Of a DNA stretch of 64,000 nucleotides, positions 45,888-56,062 are shown in pieces; position 1 is the first letter of the stretch; each line of letters starts with the position of its first letter. The stretch is from Cenococcum geophilum 1.58 (Eukaryota; Ascomycota; Dothideomycetes; Gloniales; Gloniaceae): NCBI GenBank assembly GCA_001692895.1, contig KV748221.1, positions 599,056 to 663,055 of the forward strand. Direction: 5' to 3'. Position numbers and translations under genes: made by a program. The notes beneath the pieces were generated by a model. That model saw only the letters and a program-made list of their open reading frames with translations. It was not told the DNA's origin and did no database searches.

Positions 45888-47425
45888 GCCACAAAATACA
45901 GCAGCTGGTAAAGCCGCTGTAGGACCTGTAAATACTTTAGACGAAAAAATAATTAACGTTTTAACCCCCTAGGCGGAGCTTACGGCTGCTAATGCCAAAA
46001 TTAAACGACTGCGAGAGCTGCTTAAAGCCAGAGATACCCCTATATCTAATAATAAGTTATTATTAGACAACTAAAGACTTACTATAGTCCTACAGGCCCT
46101 ATTTTAGCGCCTTAGTAAATCTACTGAGGCCTATATAGCATTAAAGCGGTCAGCAAAGGTTGCGGATCCTTTGCTACTTACGGATGGAATAGACCTAATA
46201 TTTAATAACTAGAAGCTTTAATTATGAGACAAGCTTAAAGTTAATGCTAACTACTTTCCTACCCCCCGAGCTAAGATGGCCTATATCTTTAGCCGTACTA
46301 GCGGAGACGCCCAGATGTATTTACGCCCGCGATATACTAAAGACTTAGCAGACCCCTTTATCTCTAAAGAAGAAATAATTAAATACTTATCTTCTATTTA
46401 TAAAGACCCTTTTAAAGTATAGAACGCTTGCCTTAGCTATAAAAGCCTAAATATAAAAATAACGGAGACCTTTTTGGCCTTCTAAACCCGCTTTTTATAC
46501 CTGGCCAGACAGGCCTAGATCCCCTAGGAAGACCTACTACTAGACCTCTTTAATAAGCTTACCCTAGACCTATAGCGAGCTATATTACTAGCTTATACTA
46601 CGGTATAGACGTTAAAGAAACTTACGGACTATTACCTAGCTATTAACTAAGGCCTCTATTAAATTAAGGCACGCGCTAATTAGCTAAAAACTAGAAACCT
46701 TGCAAACTAGGCCATAAGTACTACGAGTACGGCCTGTAGTGCCCTAGCACAATTGGCAACTCCTACAGTTAACCTAGCAGCTAGCCGCGCAGCTACCCTT
46801 ACCGCGGGTCTAGTATACACCCAGCCTATATATAACGACCCCTATATATAGGCCCTTAGCGATTAAGGAGCTTACTTTTTATGTAGTTAAATAGGCCACC
46901 CTATAAGGAACTGCTTAATAAAGGTAAAGATAAGTAAGGTTCTGTTAATTTAGGAGGACAGTACGGAGCCGGAAAAAGAGGAACCTTAAAGGAAGACTCC
47001 TCTTTAGGGTTAAAAGGGATCGATATATCACATATTGATCTAAGTTGGCTAGTTAGTAGAAGAAGCTGCACTATCCCTTATACTTTATTCCATAATAGAT
47101 ATTAAGTTTTAACCTCTGCTTTAGCTAACTTAGAAGTAAATACCTTTACCTTAATAGATACCTAGTGTGCCGTAAAGCTAGCTAACTTTTTAAATATACC
47201 CCTTAAAGAACTACCTGAACTAATTCCTATTCGCGGGTATAACGGACGGATAGGGCTACCTATTAAGACTATCTTGCGGATTCACCTCCGCGTTAACGGA
47301 TAAAGGTAGTATAATATCCCCTTTCTTATTACGGACTTAGGAAGCCATAATATAATCTTAGGAAGAAAATAGCTAGCCTATTTAGGCTTATAGCTTAAAG
47401 TACGGAGTAAACGGCTTATCTAGCC
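45888..47425 (+). pseudogene. Gypsy-C gag and protease (broken)
   Basis: Gag starts MPQNTAAGKAAVGPVNTLDE and includes KLKVNANYFPTPRAKMAYIF, SRTSGDAQMYLRPRYTKD and, near 46.87-46.92 kb, a zinc-knuckle-like CFLCS-stop-IGHPIRNC. Protease follows with LIDTQCAVKLANFLNIPL (TQC/DTG position) and NIILGRKQLAYLGLQLKV. The frame stops matching the family near 47425, where the inverted block starts. Confidence 0.85.
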
Positions 47426-50400
47426 CAAAACTTCTTTGTTATAACCTAAACCATATCGCCTACTATAAAGTTAGGCTTGCGCCTATACTTATTTGCCTAC
47501 TGTTTTATTAATTTCTAGGCCTTTTCTAGGTTTATATAGGCTACTTTTTAGGCTTCTTTTAAGCGCTTAGCGTACTGCCGGGCTTCCTTATAAGATAGTT
47601 TTTCGCGTACGGTTTAGGGCCCTTCTAGTCTTTCCTAGTTAAAGCTTATGCGGGGTAGGTAACCTATTTCTAGTTAAATAGGGGTAAATCCGGTAGAGTT
47701 GTGGGGTAGGGTCACTTGGGCGTAGTCTATTAAGGGCAATAGTTCGGCCTAGTTATCCTAGAAGTAGTTAATAAAAGGCCGGAGTCTCTAGTCTAAGTAT
47801 TAATTTACAATCTTTGTTTAACTGTCTGTCTAGGGGTAATATGCCGTAGAAAGCTTTAGCTTAATGCCTAGAATCTAGGTAAACTTATTCTAAAAGGCTA
47901 ATATAAACTGCGGCCTGTAATTGGATATAATAGTATCTAGTAGTCCGTAAATTTGGTAGATGTAGTAGATATATAGTTAGGCCGCCTCTTTAGCATCGAT
48001 ATTCTTATAATAGGGAATTAAAAACAGGCGCTTGCCAAAGTAGTTAACTAGGATTATAACTATATTATATCCGTCACGGTCTAGAGGTAGCTTATAAAAG
48101 TCTATAGAGATATATTACTAGGGGCGGTTAGGTATTAGGAGGAGTTTTAATAATCCTAGGGTTTTATCTCGTGGAATTGTGGACCTATAGCAGTTATTAT
48201 AGTTCCGTATATAGCGGTTAATATTTATAATTATTCCGGGCTAGTAGTAGCGGTCGCTAATAATCCTACGGGTTTTATTTTTTCTAAGGTAGGCCGTAGA
48301 GACCTAGATATGTGCTTCGGTAATAAGCTAAGTCCGTAAGTTCTGTTCCTTTACTACCACTAGCCGTTTACGGTGCTTAAGTAGTCCACTTTTAAGGGAC
48401 TATAGGCTAGAAACGTTCTTTGCCTTTTTACGGTACTCCTGTAGAGAAGGGGCCGTATAGTTTATCTGCAGCAATTTATTAATTAAGTTAAGTCCTAAAG
48501 GGTTAATAGGATACATCTCGGCGCCTAAGGAGTTTATACTTAGTTCTGCCTATACCCGGGGGTTAAGGTGCTCTGGTTATACTAGCGTTTGGGTTTATAA
48601 TAAGATCTTTGTAGCCATATAGTTACCTAGGTCTTATTTACGCCTAGTAAGAGCATTTATACGGTTTGTAGCGCCTAGTCTATATATAATTAAGAAGTTA
48701 AACTGAGATAGGATATCCGCCTAGTGTGCCTGCTAGGCTATAAGGGCCTTAGTTATTATAAAGTATTCTAGGGCCTTATAATCTAATACTACCTTAATAA
48801 GTTTAGGGGTCCCCTTTAGCTATATACGCTAGTGCTAAAAGCTAGAGATAATAGCCAGCATTTCTTTATTATGGATATAGTAGTTTAGTTTAGTATTTAT
48901 TATAGTTTTTAAATAGTATATAATAGGGTGCCATTCTCCGTCTAGTTGCTTTTAGGAAAAAACACCGGCTATCGCGCCGTCTAAGGCATTAGTTTCTAGC
49001 ATTAAGGGCCGTTCCGGGTTAAAGTGGGTAAGTAGGGGGGCCGATACTAGCCGTTTTTTAAGCTTATTAAAGGCCTGCATACATATGGCGTCAAAGTAGA
49101 AGGGCTGGTCTTTTTTAGTAAGGCGGTTAAGAGGCCGGGCGATTTTGCTGTAGTTCTTAATAAAGCGTTAGTAGAAGTTATAGAAACCTAGAAATAATTA
49201 CACCCCCTTTACGGTCCGTAGGGGCGTCCACTAGTTAATTGCGGCCGTTTTCTCTAGGTTGGCCTTAATTCCGTCTATACTAATAATAAAACCTAGGTAC
49301 TTTATACGCTTAACACTAAATTCCAACTTCTTAATATTGGCCTAGAGGCTAGCTTCGCGGAGCCGTTATAGGACTTTATAAACGTGCTCCTTATGTTCCA
49401 GTTCGTTCTCTAAGTAGATTATAATATCGTCTAGATAGGCCGTATAGAAGTTATTAAGGTAGTTAAAGAGTACATTGTTTATATACCGCTAGTATGTAGC
49501 TAGTCCGTTAGTTAGTCTAAAAGGAAGTACCTTATATTTATACATTCCGTAATAGGTCTAAAATGTAGTAAGATTCTTAGACCTGGGGTTTATTCTAATT
49601 TGGTAAAAGGCCTGGTGGATATTAAGCTTTGTAAAAACCTTAGCTCTACTTATTTAGGTAAAAGTCTTATTAAGTAAAGGCAGTGGGTAGCGGTCCTTGC
49701 GGGTTATATTATTTAGCTTTATAATAAAGAGAATAAGTAAGTTAAAAGGGGCTTAGCTAGGCTCAATAAAGCCCTTATTTAGGTTGTCGATAAGATACTA
49801 CTTTATAGCCTATAATTTGGCAATAGACTATAGGTAGAGAGGGCTAAAGCTAAGGGTGCTTCCCTTATCTTACTTAATCTTAATCTTATTTTTTTTTATT
49901 TTAATCCGATTGTATTATACTACGTACAATACTGCGCATGCAGCCTCTAGGCTATGGCGCTATAGTTCTATATACATGAATCCTTTCTAGGCAGCTTAAC
50001 ATATACTAGTAGCTATATCCTAGTAGTTTATAGTTCCTTAGTAAACTAAGTTACTATAACTACTAAGAAATGAGAAAACGGTAGGAAAAACTATAAGAAA
50101 TCCTAACACCTGTCCCTGTCCTTTTGCAATTTATTTCTGTCCTTTTGCTCTCTAATAATCTTAATCTTATGGTTGTATGGTCGGTGGGGTAAAAGTATAT
50201 TAGACGCTACCTTAGAGAATATATCCTTAAATTTCCGGTGTTAATTAGGTAGTTTTTATTCTACTAGTTTTTTATCCATAAGCCCGCTTTTCTATCCGCT
50301 AAGCTCACTTTCTTTTTCCTTAATTATTTAGTTAATTTTATATAGGCTAGTTATAAAGGTAACGGTATTAGGCTGAACTAGGTTCTGGTAGAATCCTATA

Positions 50401-50840
50401 GCGCTAATATAGCAGATATTAACTAGTGGGAGGTCCGTAGGTTTTTTTAGCGTCCGTTAGGCCGTAGTTTGCGGTATATAGTTTATAGTCTTCCTTAGCT
50501 TACGTTCTATTTTCTATAAGTTATCCTTCCTATCTATTAGTTTAGTGTGGCGTCTAATATCCCTGGCTTTCCTTTATAGCTTTATAGGGTTCTCTATAGG
50601 GGACTTAGCTAGGTTACTACTAACTTCCTAGGTCTTTGGTACGGGTGGCATAACATAGGTAGTTTAAGGGCGGCGTAATATACGGATCCGTTGCGGGTTA
50701 AGTTATATATCCTTCTTAAAGGCCTAGTCTCTACGTATAGTATTAGCCTAATAAATGGTATTAATCTGGGGCCGTATAAGGTTTTCTATTATAATGCTGA
50801 TTTCTTTTATAAAGGAAGGGGTTAGGGGTAGACTAGAAGA
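47426..50840 (-). pseudogene. Gypsy-C RT, RNase H and integrase in an inverted block
   Basis: On the minus strand RT reads YTAYLDDIIIYLENELEHKE (about 49.45 kb) with the catalytic DD kept. RNase H (about 49.0-48.65 kb) includes YYIHNKEMLAIISSFQHW. Integrase (about 48.3-47.45 kb) includes IISDRYYWPG, ISIDFYKLPLDRDGYNIVII and TAYYPQTDSQTKIVNQYLDQ, ending KYRRKPNFIVGDMV at about 47.43 kb. The next residues of the domain (ERPSRKLDYKMVG) are found only at 50.84 kb on the plus strand. Both block ends therefore fall inside coding sequence. Confidence 0.88.
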
Positions 50841-51364
50841 TAGAACGGCCTAGCCGTAAGCTAGACTATAAAATGGTAGGACTGTATAAGATTCTTAATA
50901 AAGTAGGCAACTTATATAAGGTTAAGCTCCCAGACTTAATTAAAGTTTACTTTATCTTCTCGCCGGATAAGCTATAGAAGGCTATAAATAACCTATTACC
51001 TAGATAAAAGAACAAACCCCCCCTACTAATTTAAGTTAGTGGCGATAACGAATAGGAAATTAAAGAGATACTAGCCTATAAGCTAGTAAGGAAAACGCTA
51101 AAGTACCGCGTTAGTTGGAAAGGCTATAACCTAGATCCTACCTAGTACCCTATATAGAACTTTATCGGCAGTCCCCATAAGCTTTAAAATTTCTATAGCC
51201 GTTACCCTAATAAACCGGGACCGCCAAAGTACCTAGACAAATGGATGAAATGCTAGTATAATAAAGATAATAAGCTACCGGAAGAGCATAAAGATAAGAA
51301 CGCCCTATGGGCATAGTACAGACATACAAAGCCTAAGGGCAGGCTTTTGCGGAGGGGGGGGTAA
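50841..51364 (+). pseudogene. Gypsy-C integrase C-terminus and chromodomain (plus strand)
   Basis: Reads RPSRKLDYKMVGLYKILNKV, YKVKLPDLIKVYFIFSPDKL, then chromodomain LKYRVSWKGYNLDPT, ending YPNKPGPPKYLDKWMKC. The polypurine tract GCGGAGGGGGGGGTAA precedes the 3' LTR at 51365. Confidence 0.88.
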
Positions 51365-51589
51365 TGTTACGGCACTGGCAGAAAGCGGCAGCTATAGTAG
51401 ACGTTATGGTAGACGTAGGGCTTACGTAACTTTTACGTGACTAGGGATTGTATATAACTCCTCGCGTTACTGCTTATCCTTTCCTTTCCTTTTCTTTAGC
51501 TTTAGATTCTCGTTTATAGACAATCCAATTGTACAGGCTTACGCGTCCCTCTTACCGTGCTTATGCCTTGATTGACTGAGTCGCTAACA
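51365..51589 (+). repeat. Gypsy-C 3' LTR (225 bp)
   Basis: Matches the 5' LTR and has fewer RIP-like changes (for example TTGTATATAA and TTGACTGAG, where the 5' LTR has TTATATATAA and TTAACTAAG). Confidence 0.93.
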
Positions 51590-51849
51590 CTACCTTATTT
51601 AAAAAGTCATTACTTCTACTACCTTTATAGTGTCTTAAGCTTCTTTACCTATTAAATAAACGGATAATTAACCCTAGTTAATAAACGTACCTAACTAATA
51701 AATGAACTAATAAATTAAATTAAAAGTTTGGAACGTCTAAATAAGGTTCTACTAAGACGCTAGCTAGACCCTAATTTAGACCCTTTTTAACCTATTAAAT
51801 TTTAAAAATAACAACCTCTACTAAATTAAAAATTAACCTTATCCTTAAT

Positions 51850-52195
51850 AAGCCATCCGATTAGATTTAATAGTTCTTTATTATTTAAAACATAGCTAAA
51901 ACTAAAAAGGTATAGCAGTATATCAACCCATTTAAGAAGAAAGACGATCTTCTAAAGCTAAAACTACTAAGTTGGCCTATACTAAGGAACATACTACCTA
52001 TAACTATATTAATAGCAAAGCTAGACCTAAACTAACTTACTACCTATAACTAGCTCTACGCCAAATATAAAAATAATCTACGCGTACACTAGAAGTAAAA
52101 ATAGGCTATAAATAATATTAACAACTATATCGTTTGCACTACATTAGTAGCCTACCTTCTACTTATTAATAGCCTTAGTAGTTAGTTATATTAAA
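51850..52195 (+). repeat. About 350 bp present in Helitron copy 2 but not copy 1
   Basis: Copy 1 on its minus strand goes directly from AAAAATCAACCTC to AAATATTTAAGGCG, while copy 2 has about 350 bp of AT-rich sequence between the equivalents. No coding content recognised. It is either an insertion in copy 2 or a deletion in copy 1. Confidence 0.7.
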
Positions 52196-52326
52196 TATTT
52201 AAGGCGTCTCTACTACTATAGTAACCACTATAGTAACAGAGATACCCTATATTTTAGTAAGTAATTAAGCCTATCTTATACGAGAATTTTATGTTATTAA
52301 TACTTACCAAATTATATACTCGCAGG

Positions 52327-52800
52327 GCCTCCTCCCATCTATAAATACTCCCTCCTTTATACCTTCCTCTCTTTTTTCTTCTTCCTTATAAGAGCTAGTG
52401 GTGCTCTAATACTCCTCTTTAGTCCCCACTAAGGGATATATTAGTTAACGTAGCGATATAAATAGTATCAGATAAGGAAATAGGTAAGAGAGAAGATAGA
52501 AAGGACGGAGGAGCCTTTAATAGGTGTTAGTTAAGTAATATTAATAGCTATATTATAGCTATTTAATCTCCTATACTTATAGGCCTCCTCCCGTTTATAA
52601 ATACTCCCTCTATACCTTTCTCTCTTCTTTTCTTCTTCCTTATAAGAGCTAGAGGTGCTCTAATACTCCTCCTTAGTCCCCACTAAGGAGTTTATTAGTT
52701 AACGTGGTAATATAGATAGTATTAGACAAGGAGACGGGCAAGAGAAAAGATAGAAAGAACGGAGGAACCTCTAGTAGGTGTTAGTTAAGCAATATTAACG
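52327..52800 (-). repeat. Tandem repeat of about 240 bp, two units, in Helitron copy 2
   Basis: The counterpart of 14612-15348 in copy 1, inverted. Units begin near 52327 and 52565 (CCTCC-TATAAATACTCCCTC) and both contain GGTGCTCTAATACTCCTC. Confidence 0.85.
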
Positions 52801-53516
52801 GCTAGTTTTCATTACCCAAAAATTGCGTCACGTAATAACATTTGGGAACGCAAATACGTACCCTATCCTATACTTATACCACTACTAAATATTCTAGATT
52901 TTGTACTTAGAGCTGCTTATAATAGGTATTCCTAGAAGATCTACCGGTTTAAAGCTCTATAATTAAACATTATTAACGTTTTATATAGGGGTCGTCAATT
53001 AAGCTCCCGGGACACGATTTTTAAAGTTTAATACTACACCAATATTACGACCTTCTTGCAGTGGCTAAGCCACTCCCTCCTCCTCTCCCTCCTATTACTT
53101 AACGCTGAGCTATTGCGTCGTCGTACGTCCGAACTGTGGTTAATTAATTATATTAAACGTCGCTACTATAGCCGCACCGCCTCCGCCCGTTGGGGGAAGG
53201 GGTTCTAGTATATAGTTATATCTCTTCTTACGCGCGTATTTAATCGAGTTGGGGTAGTAGACTTACTTTAATTCTAGCCATACGGCGATTTAGTTATTAG
53301 GTATTAGAAATATTTAATATATAAAGCTTTAAATTAAAATTATAATCTACTGTATTAGATCCTACGTAGAGGGCTCTATATAAGGGGGTCCTAGGGGGTC
53401 TCCCCCTAGAAAACCTCATCTCTATATATATTAATTAAAGTCTATATAATAAAGCTCTAAGTTAAAGCTTTGGGTTAATTAATTGGCTTATTACTTATAA
53501 ACTTAGGTTAAAATTT

Positions 53517-53534
53517 ACGTTAGGGGACCAACGT
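53517..53534 (+). repeat. Helitron copy 2 terminal hairpin
   Basis: ACGTTAG, loop GGGA, CCAACGT: a 7-bp stem with one A-C mismatch that a G-to-A change would explain. It lies at the same place as the copy 1 hairpin but with outer pairs AC/GT rather than TA/TA. Confidence 0.75.
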
Positions 53535-53545
53535 CCCGTATATTT

Positions 53546-53683
53546 AAGCTGGGCTAATTAGGATAAATAGATTAACCTTATTAGGCTTTAAGCCTAAATA
53601 GGAGATATATAGGAGTATATTAACCCCTTAACTAGATAGGATTAGTTACCCTAATTGCTTAAACTAGTTTTTTCTAAGCCTTT
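53546..53683. other. Short spacer after Helitron copy 2
   Basis: AT-rich, no feature seen. Confidence 0.4.
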
Positions 53684-54560
53684 TGTTACGGCGCTAGTGG
53701 AAACTAATAGATATTGGTAGAAACTAGTAGATTATGGCTAATAGATATCGGTAGATTATAGTAAACAGTTATAGACAGTCGCAGATAGTTTTAGATAGTT
53801 TTAGACAATTTCCGTTACGTAACTAGAGGATTGTATATAACGTTAAGCGGCGCCGCCCTTTATCTCCTTTCCTTTCTTTAGCTTTAGATCCTCGTTTATA
53901 GACAATCTAATTATATAGGCTTACGCGACCCTTTTGCCGTGCTTATACCTTAATTAACTAAGTCGCTAATATTATCTAAAGCTTATCTACTCTTCTTCCT
54001 AAAAAGGAACTTAAAAATATTTACGGACTATAAATAAGAATAGAATATAGAAGTAGACCTAAAAGACTATTACTAAAACTTAAAGAATAAAACAGAACTA
54101 GAAGAATAGAAAAGAATAATAAGATTTATAAAAAATATATAGACCAAAACCCCTATAGAATCCTATTAAAGGTTGCCCTAATAATTATACTACTATGCTA
54201 AGAAATATAGCAGCCGGTAAAGTAGCTGTAGGACCCTTAAATACCTCCGATGGTAAAATAGTAACTAACTTAAACTCCTAGGTGGAGCTTATAGCAGCTA
54301 ATACCGAAATTAAATGACTTTAAGAACTGCTTAAAGCTAGAGAACCCCCTATACCTAGTGAGGAGTTATTAGACACCTAAGGACTTGCTATAGTCCTTAG
54401 GGCTCTGGTCTAGCATATAGTATTAGTATTATTACGGTCCGCGAAGGTTATAGAACCCCTATTGCTTACTAATAGAACTAATCCTATATTTAATAATTGG
54501 AAGCTTTAACTATAGAATAAGCTTAAAGTCAATATGGATTACCTCCCTACTACTAGAGCT
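53684..54560 (+). mobile_element. Solo LTR plus gag fragment of a Gypsy-C relative (truncated)
   Basis: The LTR 53684-53971 (288 bp) starts TGTTACGGCGCTAGTGG and ends GTCGCTAATA, sharing its second half with the Gypsy-C LTR. The gag start at about 54194 (MLRNIAAGKVAVGPLNTSD) matches MPQNTAAGKAAVGPVNTLDE. Similarity ends near 54555 in the equivalent of the PTPRAKMAYIF segment. No second LTR is present. Confidence 0.85.
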
Positions 54561-54565
54561 AAAAA

Positions 54566-55050
54566 TAACGTAACTAGCTATATAACTTGGCTACCCCTTA
54601 TTTTATAGCTTAATTAGTTCCAGCGCCTCCTATACTATCTTAACTAACCTATTTATATCTCTTCTTAGTAGTCGCACTACTACTAATATATGGTCTATAA
54701 CAATGGTCCTTTAAATATATAATACTATGTTTAAAAAATACTAAGTACGCAAGGTATATAGAGTATGCTTAATATATAACACTCCTCGCTACTTTTATAG
54801 ATTTTACGTACTAAATTAGTAATATAATCCGTTATATAACTTGGTTACCCTTTATTCCATAGTTTAACCGGTTCTAATACCTCTTATACTAATACTACTA
54901 ATCCGTCTATATCCTCTTTAAATAGCCGTACTACTACTAATATAAGGTCTATAATAGCCCTAATGCCTAGCCTTTTATACTAAAACCTACCTACTATTTC
55001 CTAATTAGAAAGGGGTTTTTATAATTAAATTATAAATAAGGCCTTATTTG
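54566..55050 (+). repeat. Degenerate tandem repeat, two units of about 260 bp
   Basis: Units begin near 54572 (TAGCTATATAACTTGG) and 54832 (CGTTATATAACTTGG) and share ACTACTACTAATAT and GGTCTATAA in the same order. Unit identity is low and no coding content is visible. Origin unknown; it could be parts of degenerate LTRs. Confidence 0.6.
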
Positions 55051-55387
55051 GGGTCCTTGGTTACGGCTTATTATACTTAAGTATTAATTAATTATAATAG
55101 CGTTCGTAATAGGTAAACGTTTTATAATTAGTAAGTTCTATTTATTGTCCTACTATATATGCTTATTATTAAACTTTTTTAAGTAAGCTAAATTTATATA
55201 GAAGGCTAGTAGTATATATACTGCTTTAGCTAATAATATTTTTCTAGGACTTAATAGTGTCTAAATAGTAATTACTAATATTTTTATGCCCTTAATTAGA
55301 TATAGGCCCATTCTAGTATATATAGAGTTATTTCTTAACCAGAGCTTATTAACAAATCTTAATTAATTATTAATAATATATATAGTG
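55051..55387. other. AT-rich DNA without recognisable features
   Basis: Stop-rich sequence between the tandem repeat and Copia-D. Probably degraded repeat DNA. Confidence 0.4.
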
Positions 55388-55392
55388 GTTAT
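55388..55392 (+). repeat. Copia-D target-site duplication (GTTAT), left copy
   Basis: GTTAT precedes the left LTR and recurs at 61595-61599. Confidence 0.93.
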
Positions 55393-55563
55393 TGTCGGAA
55401 CGTTAATCACGTGATGTAGTCACGAGACTATGGAGCGAGGTTAACTAATCTAACCTTAGAGCAACCCCTTACTTCTAGATAACAATTAACTACCAACTTT
55501 AACACCGCATACGTACCACTACGAGTAATATTCGTGCACGTTGATAAAGCAAGTATACTAATA
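55393..55563 (+). repeat. Copia-D 5' LTR (171 bp)
   Basis: Starts TGTCGGAACGTTAATCACG and ends GTATACTAATA. Pairs with 61424-61594. Confidence 0.93.
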
Positions 55564-55604
55564 CTAATTAGTAGACGTATAGATTAGGAAATATGTAATA
55601 GTAA

Positions 55605-55905
55605 AGCTCGAAACCACGCATTAGCTTAACTGCTAACGCGTTAGATCGCAGAGCTATTACCCTATTTTAGTTAAAGGAGAAAACTACGTTACCCTCGAAG
55701 CTTGAGACCACGTATTAGCCTACTAATGCGTTAGATCGCCTAGAGAATCGTATCTTTACTTAGAGAGAGCTACGTTATCCTTAAAGCTTAAAACCACGCA
55801 TTAGCTTAACTGTTGACGCGTTAGATCGCCTAGAGGACCCTTAAAGCTTAAAACCACGTATTAACTTAACTGTTAATGCGTCAGATCGCCTAGAGGACCG
55901 TATCT
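55605..55905 (+). repeat. Tandem repeat in the Copia-D leader, four units
   Basis: Four imperfect units share AAACCACGCATTAGC or close forms, CTAACTG-type spacers and GCGTTAGATCGC; units are about 50-110 bp apart. Located between the 5' LTR and gag, where packaging or translation signals are normally found. Function unknown. Confidence 0.8.
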
Positions 55906-56062
55906 TTACTAAGAATCGTTTACAGTGTCTAAGAACTGTAGATTCGTTAATAGGACACGTATATACCTTTACACTCTTACTTTAACACTTAAACAACGAC
56001 CTACCCTTATACCTACCCTTATACCTATAACTATAGCATAAACGGAGGAAGAATAGGCCGTA

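Larger units (their letters stand above)
45441..51589 (+). mobile_element. Ty3/gypsy chromovirus Gypsy-C, with an internal inverted block
   Basis: A 6.15-kb element with LTRs 45441-45660 and 51365-51589 and a TSD, inserted in the Helitron copy 2 tail. Gag and protease (45.9-47.4 kb) and the integrase C-terminus with chromodomain and polypurine tract (50.84-51.36 kb) read on the plus strand. RT, RNase H and most of integrase (50.8-47.43 kb) read on the minus strand. Reversing that block would restore the normal order. RIP damage is present throughout. Confidence 0.9.
32838..53545 (+). mobile_element. Helitron copy 2 (plus strand, about 7.9 kb of its own sequence), split by Gypsy-B and Gypsy-C
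   Basis: The same element as copy 1, in the opposite orientation. It is divided at 35502/42092 and 45440/51595 by two LTR elements. Removing each, with one TSD, restores the sequence of copy 1: TACTAGTAAGCTTCTTACTA is followed by CCTACCTTAATTAATTTTAA, where copy 1 has the same order. Differences from copy 1 include an 18-bp and a 15-bp minisatellite near 33.5 kb and about 350 bp extra at about 51.85-52.19 kb. The 3' hairpin lies at 53517-53534. Confidence 0.85.

Noticed and set aside
55605-55905. CRISPR-like array
   Set aside because: Repeats are imperfect, unevenly spaced, lie in a retrotransposon leader of a eukaryote, and no cas gene exists.
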